Shown here in pieces: positions 34,125-43,800 of a stretch of DNA of 60,991 nucleotides (within the stretch, counting starts at the first letter, position 1; each line of letters opens with the position of its first letter). The position numbers and the translations under genes are program-made. The notes under the pieces were generated by a model that saw only the letters and a program-made list of their open reading frames with translations, ran no database searches and was not told the DNA's origin. The stretch is from contig JAUVZF010000014.1 in the NCBI GenBank assembly GCA_030602705.1, forward strand, positions 1 to 60,991. Direction: 5' to 3'. Source of the DNA: Planctomycetota bacterium (GTDB lineage Bacteria; Planctomycetota; Phycisphaerae; FEN-1346).

Positions 34125-35117
34125 TTACGTATCGAGCATCTCGACAAACGCTTCGAGGCGCGTGCGGCTGCGGCCGTCGAGCGGCAGGGGCCGGTCAAAC
34201 TCCAGTGTCACTATCGGCACATCCACCGCCTCCCGGAGAAGCCGATCCTGGATGTGCCGGAAACAGAAACTCTGCACGTAGTGCACCAAGCCGTCCAGCC
34301 GCCGCTCGCCGACCGCCCGGCGGATGTCCTCGATGCGGCCGTCCGTGCCGTACGGATACGTGTAAGCGGCGTACTGCTCGATGAGGTCGGCCGACTCGGT
34401 CGGCATACTGAACTGCCGCTGGAACTCGTTGAACACGACCCGTGCGTCGAGGTCTTCCAGAAACGCGTACAACCCGGAGCAGATGGGCGGGATGCCGAGG
34501 TACCCGAGACGGTACCGGGAGACGAGCGGCTCGCGGGCACGGGCTTCTTCGAGAAACGCCTCGGCCCGGCCGGCGTAGTCGGCCACGTTGCCGCCGAAAT
34601 CGCTCGACCCGACGAGCCACAGGTGGTTCTCTTCGCCCGCGACCTTGTCGTCCTGCCACGTGAGACGGTCGATCCCGGCCAGCGTCCGCCGGACGCCGGC
34701 GAGATGCTCGCGCCGGGCCTCGGCCGCGCCGCGCGTCGTGCCGAGGCGCGCGGCCAGGCCGTCGATGGCGGCGGCCAGCACGCAGGTGTCCTTCGGATAC
34801 GGATAGTTGAAGTCGATGACCTCAATGCCTTCCGACGCCAGCACCTCCATCAGGGCGTGGGTGTTGGAGCAGTCGCCCTGCGCGACGCCGATGACTCGCC
34901 GGATGCCCAGCCGCCGGACCGTCGCGTAAATGCCCTTGATCCACGCGCAGCAGTTGATGGGGAAACCGCGGTGCTCGGCCTCGGCCACCAGCGCCGTCGG
35001 GTCCTCGGACGTGATGAACACGTTGTTCAGGTCGAGCGGCGTGGCCCCCGCCGCCAGCAGCACCTCCACCGGCACGGTGGCCGTCAGACCGATTGTGTTG
35101 GGGCCAATCGGACGCAT
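34125..35117 (-). CDS. 2-hydroxyacyl-CoA dehydratase subunit-like protein (HgdB family)
   Basis: 330 residues. IGLTATVPVEVLLAAGATPLDLNNVF, GVAQGDCSNTHALMEVL and PPICSGLYAFLEDL follow the HgdB/BcrB/FldBC family, whose members bind 4Fe-4S or double-cubane clusters and carry out ATP-driven radical dehydrations or reductions. Conserved cysteines are visible (CC at about 56-57, C in GDCSN, C in PPICSG). No partner subunit or activator (HgdC-like) is encoded nearby, so it may be a single-subunit or double-cubane-type relative. The ATG chosen matches where the family conservation begins; the ATG at 35144 is an alternative. Confidence 0.75.
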   Translation of the reverse strand: MRPIGPNTIGLTATVPVEVLLAAGATPLDLNNVFITSEDPTALVAEAEHRGFPINCCAWIKGIYATVRRLGIRRVIGVAQGDCSNTHALMEVLASEGIEVIDFNYPYPKDTCVLAAAIDGLAARLGTTRGAAEARREHLAGVRRTLAGIDRLTWQDDKVAGEENHLWLVGSSDFGGNVADYAGRAEAFLEEARAREPLVSRYRLGYLGIPPICSGLYAFLEDLDARVVFNEFQRQFSMPTESADLIEQYAAYTYPYGTDGRIEDIRRAVGERRLDGLVHYVQSFCFRHIQDRLLREAVDVPIVTLEFDRPLPLDGRSRTRLEAFVEMLDT

Positions 35118-35176
35118 CCGTGACTCGCAAGCGGCTCGCGACATGCGCGTTTAGCCGGCGCCGGGCGTTGCCCCGC

Positions 35177-36952
35177 TCACGGCTTCGGCCGCAGCAGGAG
35201 GTCGGCGTAGAGGGCGGCGGTCCAGTTGAAATCGGGGATGACGGGCGTGGGCGTAGCGGTGACCTCGCTGCCTTTTCGAGCGAGTTCCGCCGCCGGCGTC
35301 TCGTTGTCGGGGTCGTAGAACTCTGAGAACGTGCCCGTCTTGCGATACCACGTCTCGATGAGTTCAAGAGTCCTGGTCCGGAGTTCGTCCGCCTCGTTCG
35401 TCCAGCCGCGCCGCCGCAGCCCTTCAATCATCAGGTAGTTGATGTTGATCCAGACGGGCCCGCGCCACATGTCTTTCTTGAACTTCGGATCGTCCCGCGC
35501 GACGGTCGCCACGCCGGCGGGTGCCCAGAACTTCTCGCTCAGCAGGTGCTTCTTGACGTGGGCGGCCTGTGCGTCGTCGGCAAGGCCCGACCAGATGGGC
35601 AGCAACCCCGCGTAGGTCCAGGTGTCGATCCACTCGCCGTCGGGTTTGCGGTCGAAGAAGAATCGGCGCTCGGGATGCCAGAGGAACTTGCGAGCGGCGG
35701 CCGCAATCCGCTCGGCCCGCGTGCCCCAGGTCTTCGCCAGTTCGCGGTACCCCAGCCGCTGGGCCATGGTCTGAAGCGTGCGGCACTCGTTGACCAGATA
35801 GGAGGAGAGGTCGATGGCGGCGAAGTCGCTGCCGCCGTCGAACCGCGGCGAGTTCTCGGCCCCGGATTCGGCGGCCGACTTCCAGAAGTAGAACGGGTCG
35901 CCGTACTCGAGGGCCTTGCGCGACGGCGGCTCCCCACCCAGGCGTCGTTTTTTCATGTACCACGTCGTATGCTTCTGTGCGATGTCGAACGACCGTTTCA
36001 GGAACTCGTGGTCTCGCATCTTGCCCAGGGCGTAAACCTGCCACGCCGCCCAGCCCAGGATGGGCGGATGGGAATTCTCGTCCATCTGCCCGGGACCCAT
36101 CCGCTGCGGAATGAAACCGTCCTGGCCCTGGCACAGGAAGACCGCCTCGAGTGCCTCTTTCGCCAATTCCAGGTCCAGATGCATCAGGCCCAGGCTGTGA
36201 AACGCCGAATTCCACAGGCCCATGTACTGATGCGGCCAACGGCAGGGCGTCGTCCAGCGAACCATGATGGGCGCTTCGGGCGCGTAGAGGTTCGCCTTCA
36301 TGACCGAGAACGCTTTGGCCAGCGTCGTTGCCGGGCCCCGGCGGATCCCCTCGGGCCCTTTGGGGACCTTGGCAAAGAAGTCGAGCCGCGCCTCCACCAG
36401 CGACTTGATCGAAACCCTGAGCGCGACCGATGCGGCAGCGGCAGCCGCCGCCGCTCCGTCCGGATCGTACGCCAACGCGAAATGCGTCCGGTCGCCCACT
36501 TCGTTTCGCAAGAGCACCGTGCTCGTATCGCCGCCTTCGAGGGCGACGTGTCCGCCTGGCGGCAAGCGGCCCACCAGAACGCTGTGCGACACGAACCCGA
36601 TCACCATCGGCAGATCGGAACGCGGAACCCTCGCCACGAGCAGATCGTTCGACACGACCTGCCACCGCGGCGCGGCGCCACCCGGCAGGAAGACCCTCAG
36701 GATCGGGTTCTGCGGCAGATGGAATCTCAGCCCGATGCCATCGCCCACCGTGCCGGCCACAACCGGCGATGTCGAACTCGTCTTGCCGTCGAGGCCCGAG
36801 AAGGCAAAAAGTACGCCCTCACCGTAAACGTGCGGCACGTGCTGGCTCGGCCGCCCGCTCCTGGAAGCGGCGCCCGCCGCCTGCGGGCCAACCGCCAAGC
36901 CCATCGCCCAGATGCCTGCCGCAAGTGCAATCGCCAACTTCCTCGTCTGCAT
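35177..36952 (-). CDS. Secreted glycoside hydrolase, GH63-like (MGH1-type glucosidase)
   Basis: 591 residues. Signal peptide (about 1-28). An (alpha/alpha)6-barrel is suggested by LWNSAFHSLGLMHLDLELAKEAL, CQGQDGFIPQRMGPG and RGPVWININYLMIEGLRRRG (split here). These match mannosyl-oligosaccharide glucosidase/GH63 and related GH37 enzymes, which release glucose from the non-reducing end of glycans. Catalytic Asp and Glu are expected near the middle and end, but I cannot assign them with certainty. It lies alone on its strand. No transporter is adjacent. Confidence 0.8.
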   Translation of the reverse strand: MQTRKLAIALAAGIWAMGLAVGPQAAGAASRSGRPSQHVPHVYGEGVLFAFSGLDGKTSSTSPVVAGTVGDGIGLRFHLPQNPILRVFLPGGAAPRWQVVSNDLLVARVPRSDLPMVIGFVSHSVLVGRLPPGGHVALEGGDTSTVLLRNEVGDRTHFALAYDPDGAAAAAAAASVALRVSIKSLVEARLDFFAKVPKGPEGIRRGPATTLAKAFSVMKANLYAPEAPIMVRWTTPCRWPHQYMGLWNSAFHSLGLMHLDLELAKEALEAVFLCQGQDGFIPQRMGPGQMDENSHPPILGWAAWQVYALGKMRDHEFLKRSFDIAQKHTTWYMKKRRLGGEPPSRKALEYGDPFYFWKSAAESGAENSPRFDGGSDFAAIDLSSYLVNECRTLQTMAQRLGYRELAKTWGTRAERIAAAARKFLWHPERRFFFDRKPDGEWIDTWTYAGLLPIWSGLADDAQAAHVKKHLLSEKFWAPAGVATVARDDPKFKKDMWRGPVWININYLMIEGLRRRGWTNEADELRTRTLELIETWYRKTGTFSEFYDPDNETPAAELARKGSEVTATPTPVIPDFNWTAALYADLLLRPKP

Positions 36953-37067
36953 AACTGGCGTCTCCCGTGCCGGTTGTCCGAATATTATACGGTCGCCGCA
37001 AGTCTAACCACGGCGCACAAAGAGCGGAAGTCTAAAATGACATTCTGTCGCAGCAACGCGATGATGT

Positions 37068-37223
37068 CCGGTCGTACGTGTTTAGCGTGTCATTCCGAGC
37101 GAGCGAAGCGAGTCGAGGAATCTCGCCGTTATCCGTGTCCGGACGACGAGATTTCTCCGCTCGGCCGTACGGCCTCGGTCGAAATGACATCGCTTCGAGA
37201 GCACGCTAAACAGCTACGTCCGG
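37068..37223. repeat. MITE-like element with 22-bp terminal inverted repeats
   Basis: The ends 37068-37089 and 37202-37223 are inverted copies matching at 19 of 22 bases (core TGTTTAGCGTG). Inside are further complementary parts: GTCATTCCGAGCGAGCGAAG and the mirror CATCGCTTCGA/GAAATGAC. TCATTCCGAGC words are a common non-autonomous palindromic repeat in many bacteria. No coding capacity. Confidence 0.7.
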
Positions 37224-37280
37224 TCGGTGCAAAGTAGAATTGTCCGGTTTCGAGGCCGCTGCGAAGGCGTCCCATGGGGT

Positions 37281-37324
37281 CGCTTTGCGGACTTTGAGCC
37301 CCGAACCTCGGACTTTCGGCTTCC
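37281..37324 (+). repeat. Word-like repeat (TTTGGACTT type)
   Basis: GCGGACTTTGAGCCCC then CGGACTTTCGGCTTCC, upstream of the PQQ-propeller gene. Related to 17976-18017. Confidence 0.5.
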
Positions 37325-37377
37325 TTTTGCCGCTCGCTCGGCCTAACCTGAATATGGGAAGCGTAAGGGGACCGCCG

Positions 37378-38601
37378 ATGAAACGCGTCCTAACCATGAC
37401 GGCTGCCGCTGTGGTTCTGGCGGCGCTGTCCACGAAAGGGCCGGCTGCTGAGCCCGCCGGGGGTCGCCCCGCGATGTTCCGTGCCGACGCGGCCCACACC
37501 GGTCGCTACGACTCGCCGCCCATTGCCCGGATGCACCGGCAGTTGTGGGGGTTCCGGACCGACGATAAGGTTGAATCGTCGCCCGTCGTGGCCGATGGGC
37601 TCGTCTTTTTCGGCTGCAACGACGACCACCTGTACGCCGCCGACGCGCAGAGCGGCGTCGAACGATGGCGGTTCCGAACGAACAAGGACGTTTCCTCCTC
37701 TCCGGCCGTCGTCGGAGGCGTCGTGTACGTCGGATGCGACGACGGGTACCTCTACGCCATCGACGCCCGCGCGGGCACCGAGCGGTGGCGGTTCAAGGCC
37801 GATGACGACATCAACTCCTCGCCCACCGTGGCGGGCGGGATCGTCTATTTCGGCAGCGACGACAAGAGCCTTTACGCCGTGGACGCCTCGACCGGCGTCG
37901 AACGGTGGCGCGTAACGGTAAGGAAAGGCATCAAGGCCAGTCCGGCCGTCGCCCAGGGGCTGGTCTTTGTCGGCGACACCGGCGGGGATTTCTTCGCCGT
38001 GGACACCCAGGCCGGCATCCAGCGGTGGGGGTTCAAGGCCGACAAGGCCATCGAGAGTTCCGCCACCGTCGTCGATGGCGTCGTTTACGTAGGCGACAAC
38101 GGGGGGAACCTGTACGCCCTGGACGCCGCCACGGGCACGCAGCAGGGACTGTTCAAGGCCGACGACGACATCCGCTCCTCCCCCGCCTACGCCAACGGGC
38201 TGCTCTACGTCGGCAGCAACGACGACTATCTGTACGCCATCGACGTGGCCGCCGGCCAGATCGCCTGGCGGTTCCGGACCGAAGACGACATCCGCTCCTC
38301 GCCTGCCGTCGCAGGCGGCATGGTCTACGTCGGCAGCGAGGACGACCACCTCTACGCCCTCGACGCGAGGACGGGCGAACTCAAGTGGAAGTTCCGGACC
38401 GGCAAGGACATCCACTCCTCGCCTGCCGTGGCCGGCGGCGTGGTTTACATCGGCAGCCAGGACAAGCGCGTCTATGCAATCTCCGGGGTGGAACCCCCGT
38501 CGCCGGAACCGCCGAAACCCGAGTCGTCGCAGCAGCCGAAGCCGGCGGAACCGTCGCAAACGGGGCCCGACCCGGCCGCGCGGGACGCAGCCGCCTCATA
38601 G
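37378..38601 (+). CDS. Secreted PQQ-like beta-propeller protein with eight 40-residue repeats
   Basis: 407 residues. Signal peptide (about 1-25), then eight successive repeats of exactly 40 residues with the pattern SSPAVAGGVVYVGSDDxxLYA(I/L)DAxTG...RW, which is the PQQ-type propeller blade (BamB/YncE-like). The eight blades would make a closed propeller. The last 45 residues are Pro/Glu/Lys-rich (PEPPKPESSQQPKPAEP). No catalytic residues are visible; a periplasmic scaffolding role, for example in outer-membrane assembly or dehydrogenase-type binding, is possible. AAGGGGA lies 7 bases before the ATG. Confidence 0.8.
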   Translation: MKRVLTMTAAAVVLAALSTKGPAAEPAGGRPAMFRADAAHTGRYDSPPIARMHRQLWGFRTDDKVESSPVVADGLVFFGCNDDHLYAADAQSGVERWRFRTNKDVSSSPAVVGGVVYVGCDDGYLYAIDARAGTERWRFKADDDINSSPTVAGGIVYFGSDDKSLYAVDASTGVERWRVTVRKGIKASPAVAQGLVFVGDTGGDFFAVDTQAGIQRWGFKADKAIESSATVVDGVVYVGDNGGNLYALDAATGTQQGLFKADDDIRSSPAYANGLLYVGSNDDYLYAIDVAAGQIAWRFRTEDDIRSSPAVAGGMVYVGSEDDHLYALDARTGELKWKFRTGKDIHSSPAVAGGVVYIGSQDKRVYAISGVEPPSPEPPKPESSQQPKPAEPSQTGPDPAARDAAAS

Positions 38602-38626
38602 AGAACGCTGACGCTGGGTTGAGGGA

Positions 38627-39145
38627 TCACTCCGGCATGGCCTCAAGGACCTCGCGGAAGGTCTGATACGCAGCGGAATCGTAGAGGACGAACCGCACGT
38701 CTTCGACGCTCGTTTCGCCGCGGAGGTGCTCGGCCGCCTCCTCGAGCATCACCTCGGCGCACCGCCGCATCGGAAACCCCGCGATACCCGTCCCGACGGC
38801 GGGAAAGGCGACCGACCGCAGGCCCTTCTCGCTGGCCCGCAGAAGGCTGTTGCGGGTCGAGAGGCGGAGGTTCTCTTCGCTGGTGGCCTGGCCCAGTCTC
38901 ATGCTGGCGGCATGGATGACGTAGCGTGCCTTGAGTTGTCCGGCGCCGGTGACGGCGGCCTCGCCGAGCGGGATGGCGCCGATCGTGTCGCACTCATCCT
39001 GGATGCTCATGCCGCCGCGTCGGCGGATGGCCCCGGCCACGCCGCCGCCGAGTTGCAATCGAGAGTTGGCAGCGTTGACGATGGCATCCACCGCCTGTTC
39101 CGTCAAGTCGCCCTGAAGGATGCGGATCTTCTCCTTGATTCCCAT
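38627..39145 (-). CDS. Macrodomain protein (O-acetyl-ADP-ribose deacetylase type)
   Basis: 172 residues. The ADP-ribose-binding macrodomain is shown by IVNAANSRLQLGGGVAGAI, HAASMRLGQ and FPAVGTGIAGFP. The family (YmdB-like) removes O-acetyl or ADP-ribosyl groups. Full length. Confidence 0.87.
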   Translation of the reverse strand: MGIKEKIRILQGDLTEQAVDAIVNAANSRLQLGGGVAGAIRRRGGMSIQDECDTIGAIPLGEAAVTGAGQLKARYVIHAASMRLGQATSEENLRLSTRNSLLRASEKGLRSVAFPAVGTGIAGFPMRRCAEVMLEEAAEHLRGETSVEDVRFVLYDSAAYQTFREVLEAMPE

Positions 39146-39264
39146 CGGGTTACCCCCCGATCCTATTTGCTCTTACGAACCTTTCTACCACGCCTGCGGG
39201 CCTCCGGCAAGCCGATTACGCGGCGGCCCTTTCCATTTGCACCGGCGTCTGGTACTATCCGGCC

Positions 39265-39360
39265 GGGCTGGCGGCGGCCTCTTACCAGATCGAAGGGGGC
39301 GGCACGCGACGACGGCAAGGGCCTGAGCGTCTGGGACATGCTCTGCCGCAAGGCCGGCGC
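39265..39360 (+). pseudogene. Decayed N-terminal remnant of a GH1 beta-glucosidase
   Basis: One frame (from 39271) reads AAASYQIEG; the next frame (from 39302) continues ARDDGKGLSVWDMLCRKAG. Joining them across the G-run at 39295 (one extra G) gives SYQIEGAARDDGKGLSVWD, a typical beginning of glycoside hydrolase family 1. Nothing GH1-like follows, so this is a fragment and not just a frameshift. Confidence 0.55.
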
Positions 39361-39432
39361 CGAGCCCGACGCAGGGAGCGTCGGGGCATCGTCCCTGGCT
39401 TGGCGCGCCGCCCACGCCAAGAGGGCTGAACC

Positions 39433-40785
39433 ATGCCGCGAACCATGGTTATCAATGTCGCCGGGCTGAGCAAGAATCTCATCGACGCGGTCCCGTCGCT
39501 GGTGTCGCTGGCGGCGCGCGGCACTTGCGTCGACCTCGAACCGGTCCTCCCGGCCGTCACCTGCACGATGCAGGCGACGCTGACGACCGGCCAGCCGCCC
39601 GCGCGGCACGGCATCATCGCCAGCGGCCTCTACTTCTTCGACACGGCCGAAGTGCGGTTCTGGGAACAGTCGGCCAACCTCGTGACTGCCCCGCGCGTCT
39701 GGGAACTGGCGATCGGCGATCGCGGATCTCACATCTCAAATCGAAGACCAAAGACCGCGGTCCTGTTCTGGCAGCAGAGCCTTTACGGCTCGGCCGACGT
39801 CCTCTTGACGCCCAAGCCGGTCCACGGCCCGGGCGGGGAACTGGTTCAGGACTGCTACTCGCGGCCGGCCGACCTGTACGGACGTCTCGTCGCAGGAGAG
39901 TCGGCGCTGGGGACGGGCAAACCGCGCGGCCCGTTCAACCTGATGCATTACTGGGGCCCGATGGCGAGCGTCGAGGCAAGCCGCTGGATCGCCGACGCGT
40001 CGCTACAGGTGTGGCACGACGAGCGACCCGATCTTCTTCTCACCTACCTGCCGCACCTCGACTACAGCGGCCATCGGGACGGACCGGAGTCGGACCAGCA
40101 CCGTGCGGCCGCGCGCCAACTCGAGCCTCTCGTTGCTCCTCTCATCGCCGCCGCCGAGGAAGACGGGGGCCGCGCCATCGTCCTCTCGGAGTACTCGTTC
40201 CTGCCCGTCGGCCGAACGGTCGCCCCGAACCGGGCGCTGCGAGAGGCGGGGCTGACGGCGATACGCGAGGTGAACGGGGCCGAGTACCTGCACCCGGGCG
40301 ATTCGCGGGCCTTCGCCATGGTCGATAACCAGGTGGCTCACATCTACTTCCCGCGGACCGCAGACCTGGCCGCTGATGTTCGGAAGGTCAAACGGCTGCT
40401 CAAGCGTCTCGACGGTGTGGCGGACGTACTCGACCGCACCGAGATGGGCCAGCGCGGTCTGGACCATCCGCGAAGCGGCGAACTGGTTGCGCTCGCCGAG
40501 CCCGACGCCCACTTCGTCTACTACTGGTGGCTCGACGACGCCAACGCGCCGCCGTTTGCGCGGACCGTGGACATCCACGCCAAACCGGGTTTCGACCCGG
40601 CGGAACTGTTTGTGGATCCGGAGACGAAGGCGATTCCGCTCTCGGCGGAGCGAGTGCGCGGCTCGCACGGGCTCGTGCTCGACGATGGCCGCGGATGGGG
40701 CGTCTTTCTGACCTCGCCCGCGCCGGAGGAACTGGCCGGCCGCAGGTCGCTCCGCGCCACAGAGGTCGCACACCTTCTCATCTGA
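39433..40785 (+). CDS. Nucleotide pyrophosphatase/phosphodiesterase family protein
   Basis: 450 residues of the alkaline-phosphatase superfamily, type I phosphodiesterase branch. The nucleophile Thr is in PAVTCTMQATLTTG (about 36-50); YLPHLDYSGHRDGP and the DNQ-type FAMVDNQVAHIYF supply metal ligands. The relatives hydrolyse nucleotide or phosphodiester bonds; no signal peptide is visible, so it may be cytoplasmic. At about residues 96-107 an in-frame segment (GDRGSHISNRRPKT) comes from word-like repeat DNA (39724-39756). It starts with GAGGG 7 bases upstream and lies right after the GH1 remnant. Confidence 0.78.
   Translation: MPRTMVINVAGLSKNLIDAVPSLVSLAARGTCVDLEPVLPAVTCTMQATLTTGQPPARHGIIASGLYFFDTAEVRFWEQSANLVTAPRVWELAIGDRGSHISNRRPKTAVLFWQQSLYGSADVLLTPKPVHGPGGELVQDCYSRPADLYGRLVAGESALGTGKPRGPFNLMHYWGPMASVEASRWIADASLQVWHDERPDLLLTYLPHLDYSGHRDGPESDQHRAAARQLEPLVAPLIAAAEEDGGRAIVLSEYSFLPVGRTVAPNRALREAGLTAIREVNGAEYLHPGDSRAFAMVDNQVAHIYFPRTADLAADVRKVKRLLKRLDGVADVLDRTEMGQRGLDHPRSGELVALAEPDAHFVYYWWLDDANAPPFARTVDIHAKPGFDPAELFVDPETKAIPLSAERVRGSHGLVLDDGRGWGVFLTSPAPEELAGRRSLRATEVAHLLI
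39724..39756 (+). repeat. Word-like repeat inside a gene
   Basis: GGATCTCACATCTCAAATCG then AAGACCAAAGACC, in frame within the phosphodiesterase gene, matching the intergenic words at 29223, 57257 and 58104. Confidence 0.5.
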
Positions 40786-40820
40786 CATCTGGAATCCGGC
40801 GACCGAAACCGGTAACCTGG

Positions 40821-40854
40821 GCACCTGCGCGGCCCGTACGGGCCGCGCGGGTGC
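40821..40854. repeat. Palindrome around GGCCCGTACGGGCC
   Basis: GCACC, GCGCGGCCC, GTAC, GGGCCGCGC, GGTGC with single-base bulges, in the spacer before the AsmA-like gene. Same CCCGTACGGG core as 2791-2854. Confidence 0.6.
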
Positions 40855-40890
40855 GTAGAGTATGGACGGAACCCGCGAGGCCCCGGCCGC

Positions 40891-43800
40891 ATGACCGACG
40901 AACCCGTCAAACGAAGGCGCCGCCGCTGGTCCTGGAAACGGACCGCCTGGGTCCTCGTCTGCGCGGCGGCGCTGGTCGTCGTGACGCTCATCGCCCTGCC
41001 GGACCTCCTGCCGGATACGGCCGTCCGGCGGCAAGTGACAGCCATCCTGACCGAGCGTCTCGGGCGGCCTGTCACGGTTGAATCGGCTCACCTGGCGTGG
41101 GGCGACGGCCTGACGGCCACCGGTGTGCGAATCGGCCGGCGCGAAGGCGACGGGTACCTGGCGACCGCCGACCGTCTGACGGTCCAACTCGGCCCGCTCG
41201 ACGCCGCCCGGTCCGCCGCCGGCCGCGACGTGCCCCTGAAAGCCGTCCGCGTCGAAGGTCTTCAGCTCTGGCTCATCCTCGACGCCCAGGGACGGCTTAA
41301 CATCGAGGACCTCGCCGGCCGCGAGCACCTGAAGATCAACTCCATCCAAGTCAGCGGCGCAACCGTCCATTTCGAGAACCGCCGAGTCGGGCGACGCCTG
41401 ACGCTGCGAAACGTCCACGCCAGCATCGGCGAACTCGCCAGCATCGGGCGCGGATACATCAGTTTCTCGGCCGATCTGGGCGAACCCGCGGCCGACCATA
41501 CAGCCCGTCCGTACAGACCCATACTGGGTAGGGGGGGGGACACGGCATCCGAGACAAACAAACCGGGCCACCTCGTGCTGACGGCCAACCTGGACCGGCT
41601 TGAGTTCGGGGGCGAGGCGAACGTTCCCGGCAGTTTCAAGGCCGAATGGACGGACGTCGGCTGGCCCGAGGTGGCGGCCGTCGCGGAACTCTGGCCCCCT
41701 CTGATCGGCATCTTCGGCCGCACGTCCGGCCGCATGTCCGCCTCCTTCAGCGGCGACGCCTGGACCGCCGAGGGGGCCGTCCAGGCCACCGACCTGACGC
41801 TGGCGGCCCGCGCGGTGACGATCCCACAGGCCATCCTCGGGTTCCAGTTGCGTCGGGCGTCATCCGGGGCGCCACTGACGGTCAGCCTGGCCAAGTTCTC
41901 CGCGCCCGGCATCGACCTGAAAGCCTCCGGCGAGGTCCGCATCGAACGGTCGGCTCCGCAAGGAGACGCCGACCCAGGCGAAGCGCCGTGGACCATCCGC
42001 CACGCCGACCTTCAAGCCGAAGGCGTGGTCGCGTGGGTCGCCTTGCTGCAAAGCATCGAGCCGATGGGCGGTCTGGCCAAACGGTTCGATCGCATCGGCG
42101 GCAAGGCCAGAGTGAGCCTGAACGTGAAAACGACCGCCAAAGGCCCACGACTGACAGGCTGGGCCGACCTGACCGACACGCTCATGGTCTGCGAGGGCGT
42201 GCTGCACAAGGAGGAACGCCAGAGGCTGCTGCTGAAGGTGGATGCCACGTGCGGGTCCGACCTGGCCGAGGCCGACATCACGCGACTCGAACTGGAGGCC
42301 GATGCCGGCTGTATCCGCGCCAGCGGGCACCTGCCACTGGCGCCGCTCCTGAAGGCTGCCCCGCAGGGCGCACAGGCAGACGTCGGCCGTCGGCTGGCCG
42401 GGGCCGACCTGACCGTTCACGCCGACATCCACGACGCCAAGGCGCTGCTTGCACTCCTGCCGGCGCTGGGCGCTCGGCTGGGGAAACTACGTGCAGCCGG
42501 GCCGTTGACGCTGGATCTGACGTGTGCCCCGGCCGAGGCCGCCGACGTGCCGCCCCATCCGGGCCCGGTACGGGTCCTGACTTCGGACCGTATGGCCGAC
42601 GCGCCGCCGACCTGGACCGCCAAGGTCCGCGGCGACCTGACGGCCATGATGCTCGCCGGCCCCGTTTGGACCCACAAGCCCGGCGGCATGCCCGCCACGT
42701 TCGACGCCCTGATCGACCTGGTGCCCGACGCGCGCCGGTCCGACGTCCGACGGCTGAAGATCGACCTCGGCAAGGGATCGCTCCAGTGGAGCGGCTCGGC
42801 CCGCATCGACTGGCCCCAAAAGCAAGGCGAGCATCCGGTCGGCCGGTTCGAGGGCACGCTGCGCGTCTCAGGGATCGAGGCCCTCGGGGCGATCGTTGCG
42901 CCGGATAGATTCGCCAAGGACCCGCCGCTTGTCGGCGAGGCCACCTTCAACGTCGAGGCCGACCTGGCGGAGGGCCGCCTCCGCAACCAGATGAAAGCCG
43001 ACCTCGAACAGATGGCTATCCGGATACAGGACTACTTCGCCAAACCGGCCGGGTTGCCGGCGTCGCTCTCTGTCGCAAGTCTCTGGCATACCGGCAAGTG
43101 GAACGAAGTGGAGGCCGAGGCCGCCGTCGAACTGCCAGGCGCACGCCTCGCAGCACGGGGCAAGGGCCTGCTGGATCTGAAGTGGCTCGACGTGACGTCC
43201 GACGCGGAGCCGCACCAGACCCATCCGGCAGACACCGACAGGCCGGACACAACGCCCAAATCGACCGCGGCCGTCAAGGTGACGCTGCTGTTGACATCGA
43301 CGCTGGACATCCGGGCACAGGTCTCCGACCTGGCCAAGGCGGCCGACCTCTCGCCCCTGCTCAAACGCAGCCTCAAGGGCTACCACGCCGCCGGGCGCGC
43401 CGAGGGAAATCTCACCCTGGCCAAGCAGCGGCAAACGCTTCAGGTGAGCGGCGGCCTGGACCTGACGCACGCCGACCTCGACTTCGGGCCTTACCTCAAG
43501 AAACCCGCCGGGCAGACGTTGACCGTCAACCTCGAAACCGAGTTCACACCCGCGCCGCAAGAACCCATCACGGTCAACGTAACGACCTTCAAGGCGCAAC
43601 TCGGCGACTCGGTGGCCCGGGCCGACGGATGGGTGCGGCTCAACCAGGCGGGTCTGGTCTCACCGCTGCGCGGCGCGGCCCTCGTTGCCGCCATGCTCGA
43701 GGAGGCCAACCTCAACGTCCGCGCCGACTGGACCCACACCCCGGCGCTGCGCCGGTCGCTGCCGTGGCTGGAACCGCTCTACGCCCGGTGCCGGCTCGAT

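Larger units (their letters stand above)
36953..37377. other. Gene-free stretch holding a MITE-like element
   Basis: Contains the 156-bp inverted-repeat element at 37068-37223 and the word-like segment at 37281-37324 just before the PQQ-propeller gene. I see no gene. Confidence 0.5.

Noticed and set aside
39146-39432. Extension of the phosphodiesterase gene upstream into the GH1-like fragment
   Set aside because: The frames differ, and the phosphodiesterase start at 39433 has its own GAGGG and a normal family N-terminus.
41646-42908. Plus-strand open frame of 420 codons within the AsmA-like gene
   Set aside because: Arg-rich shadow in a +1 frame of the 1521-residue protein.
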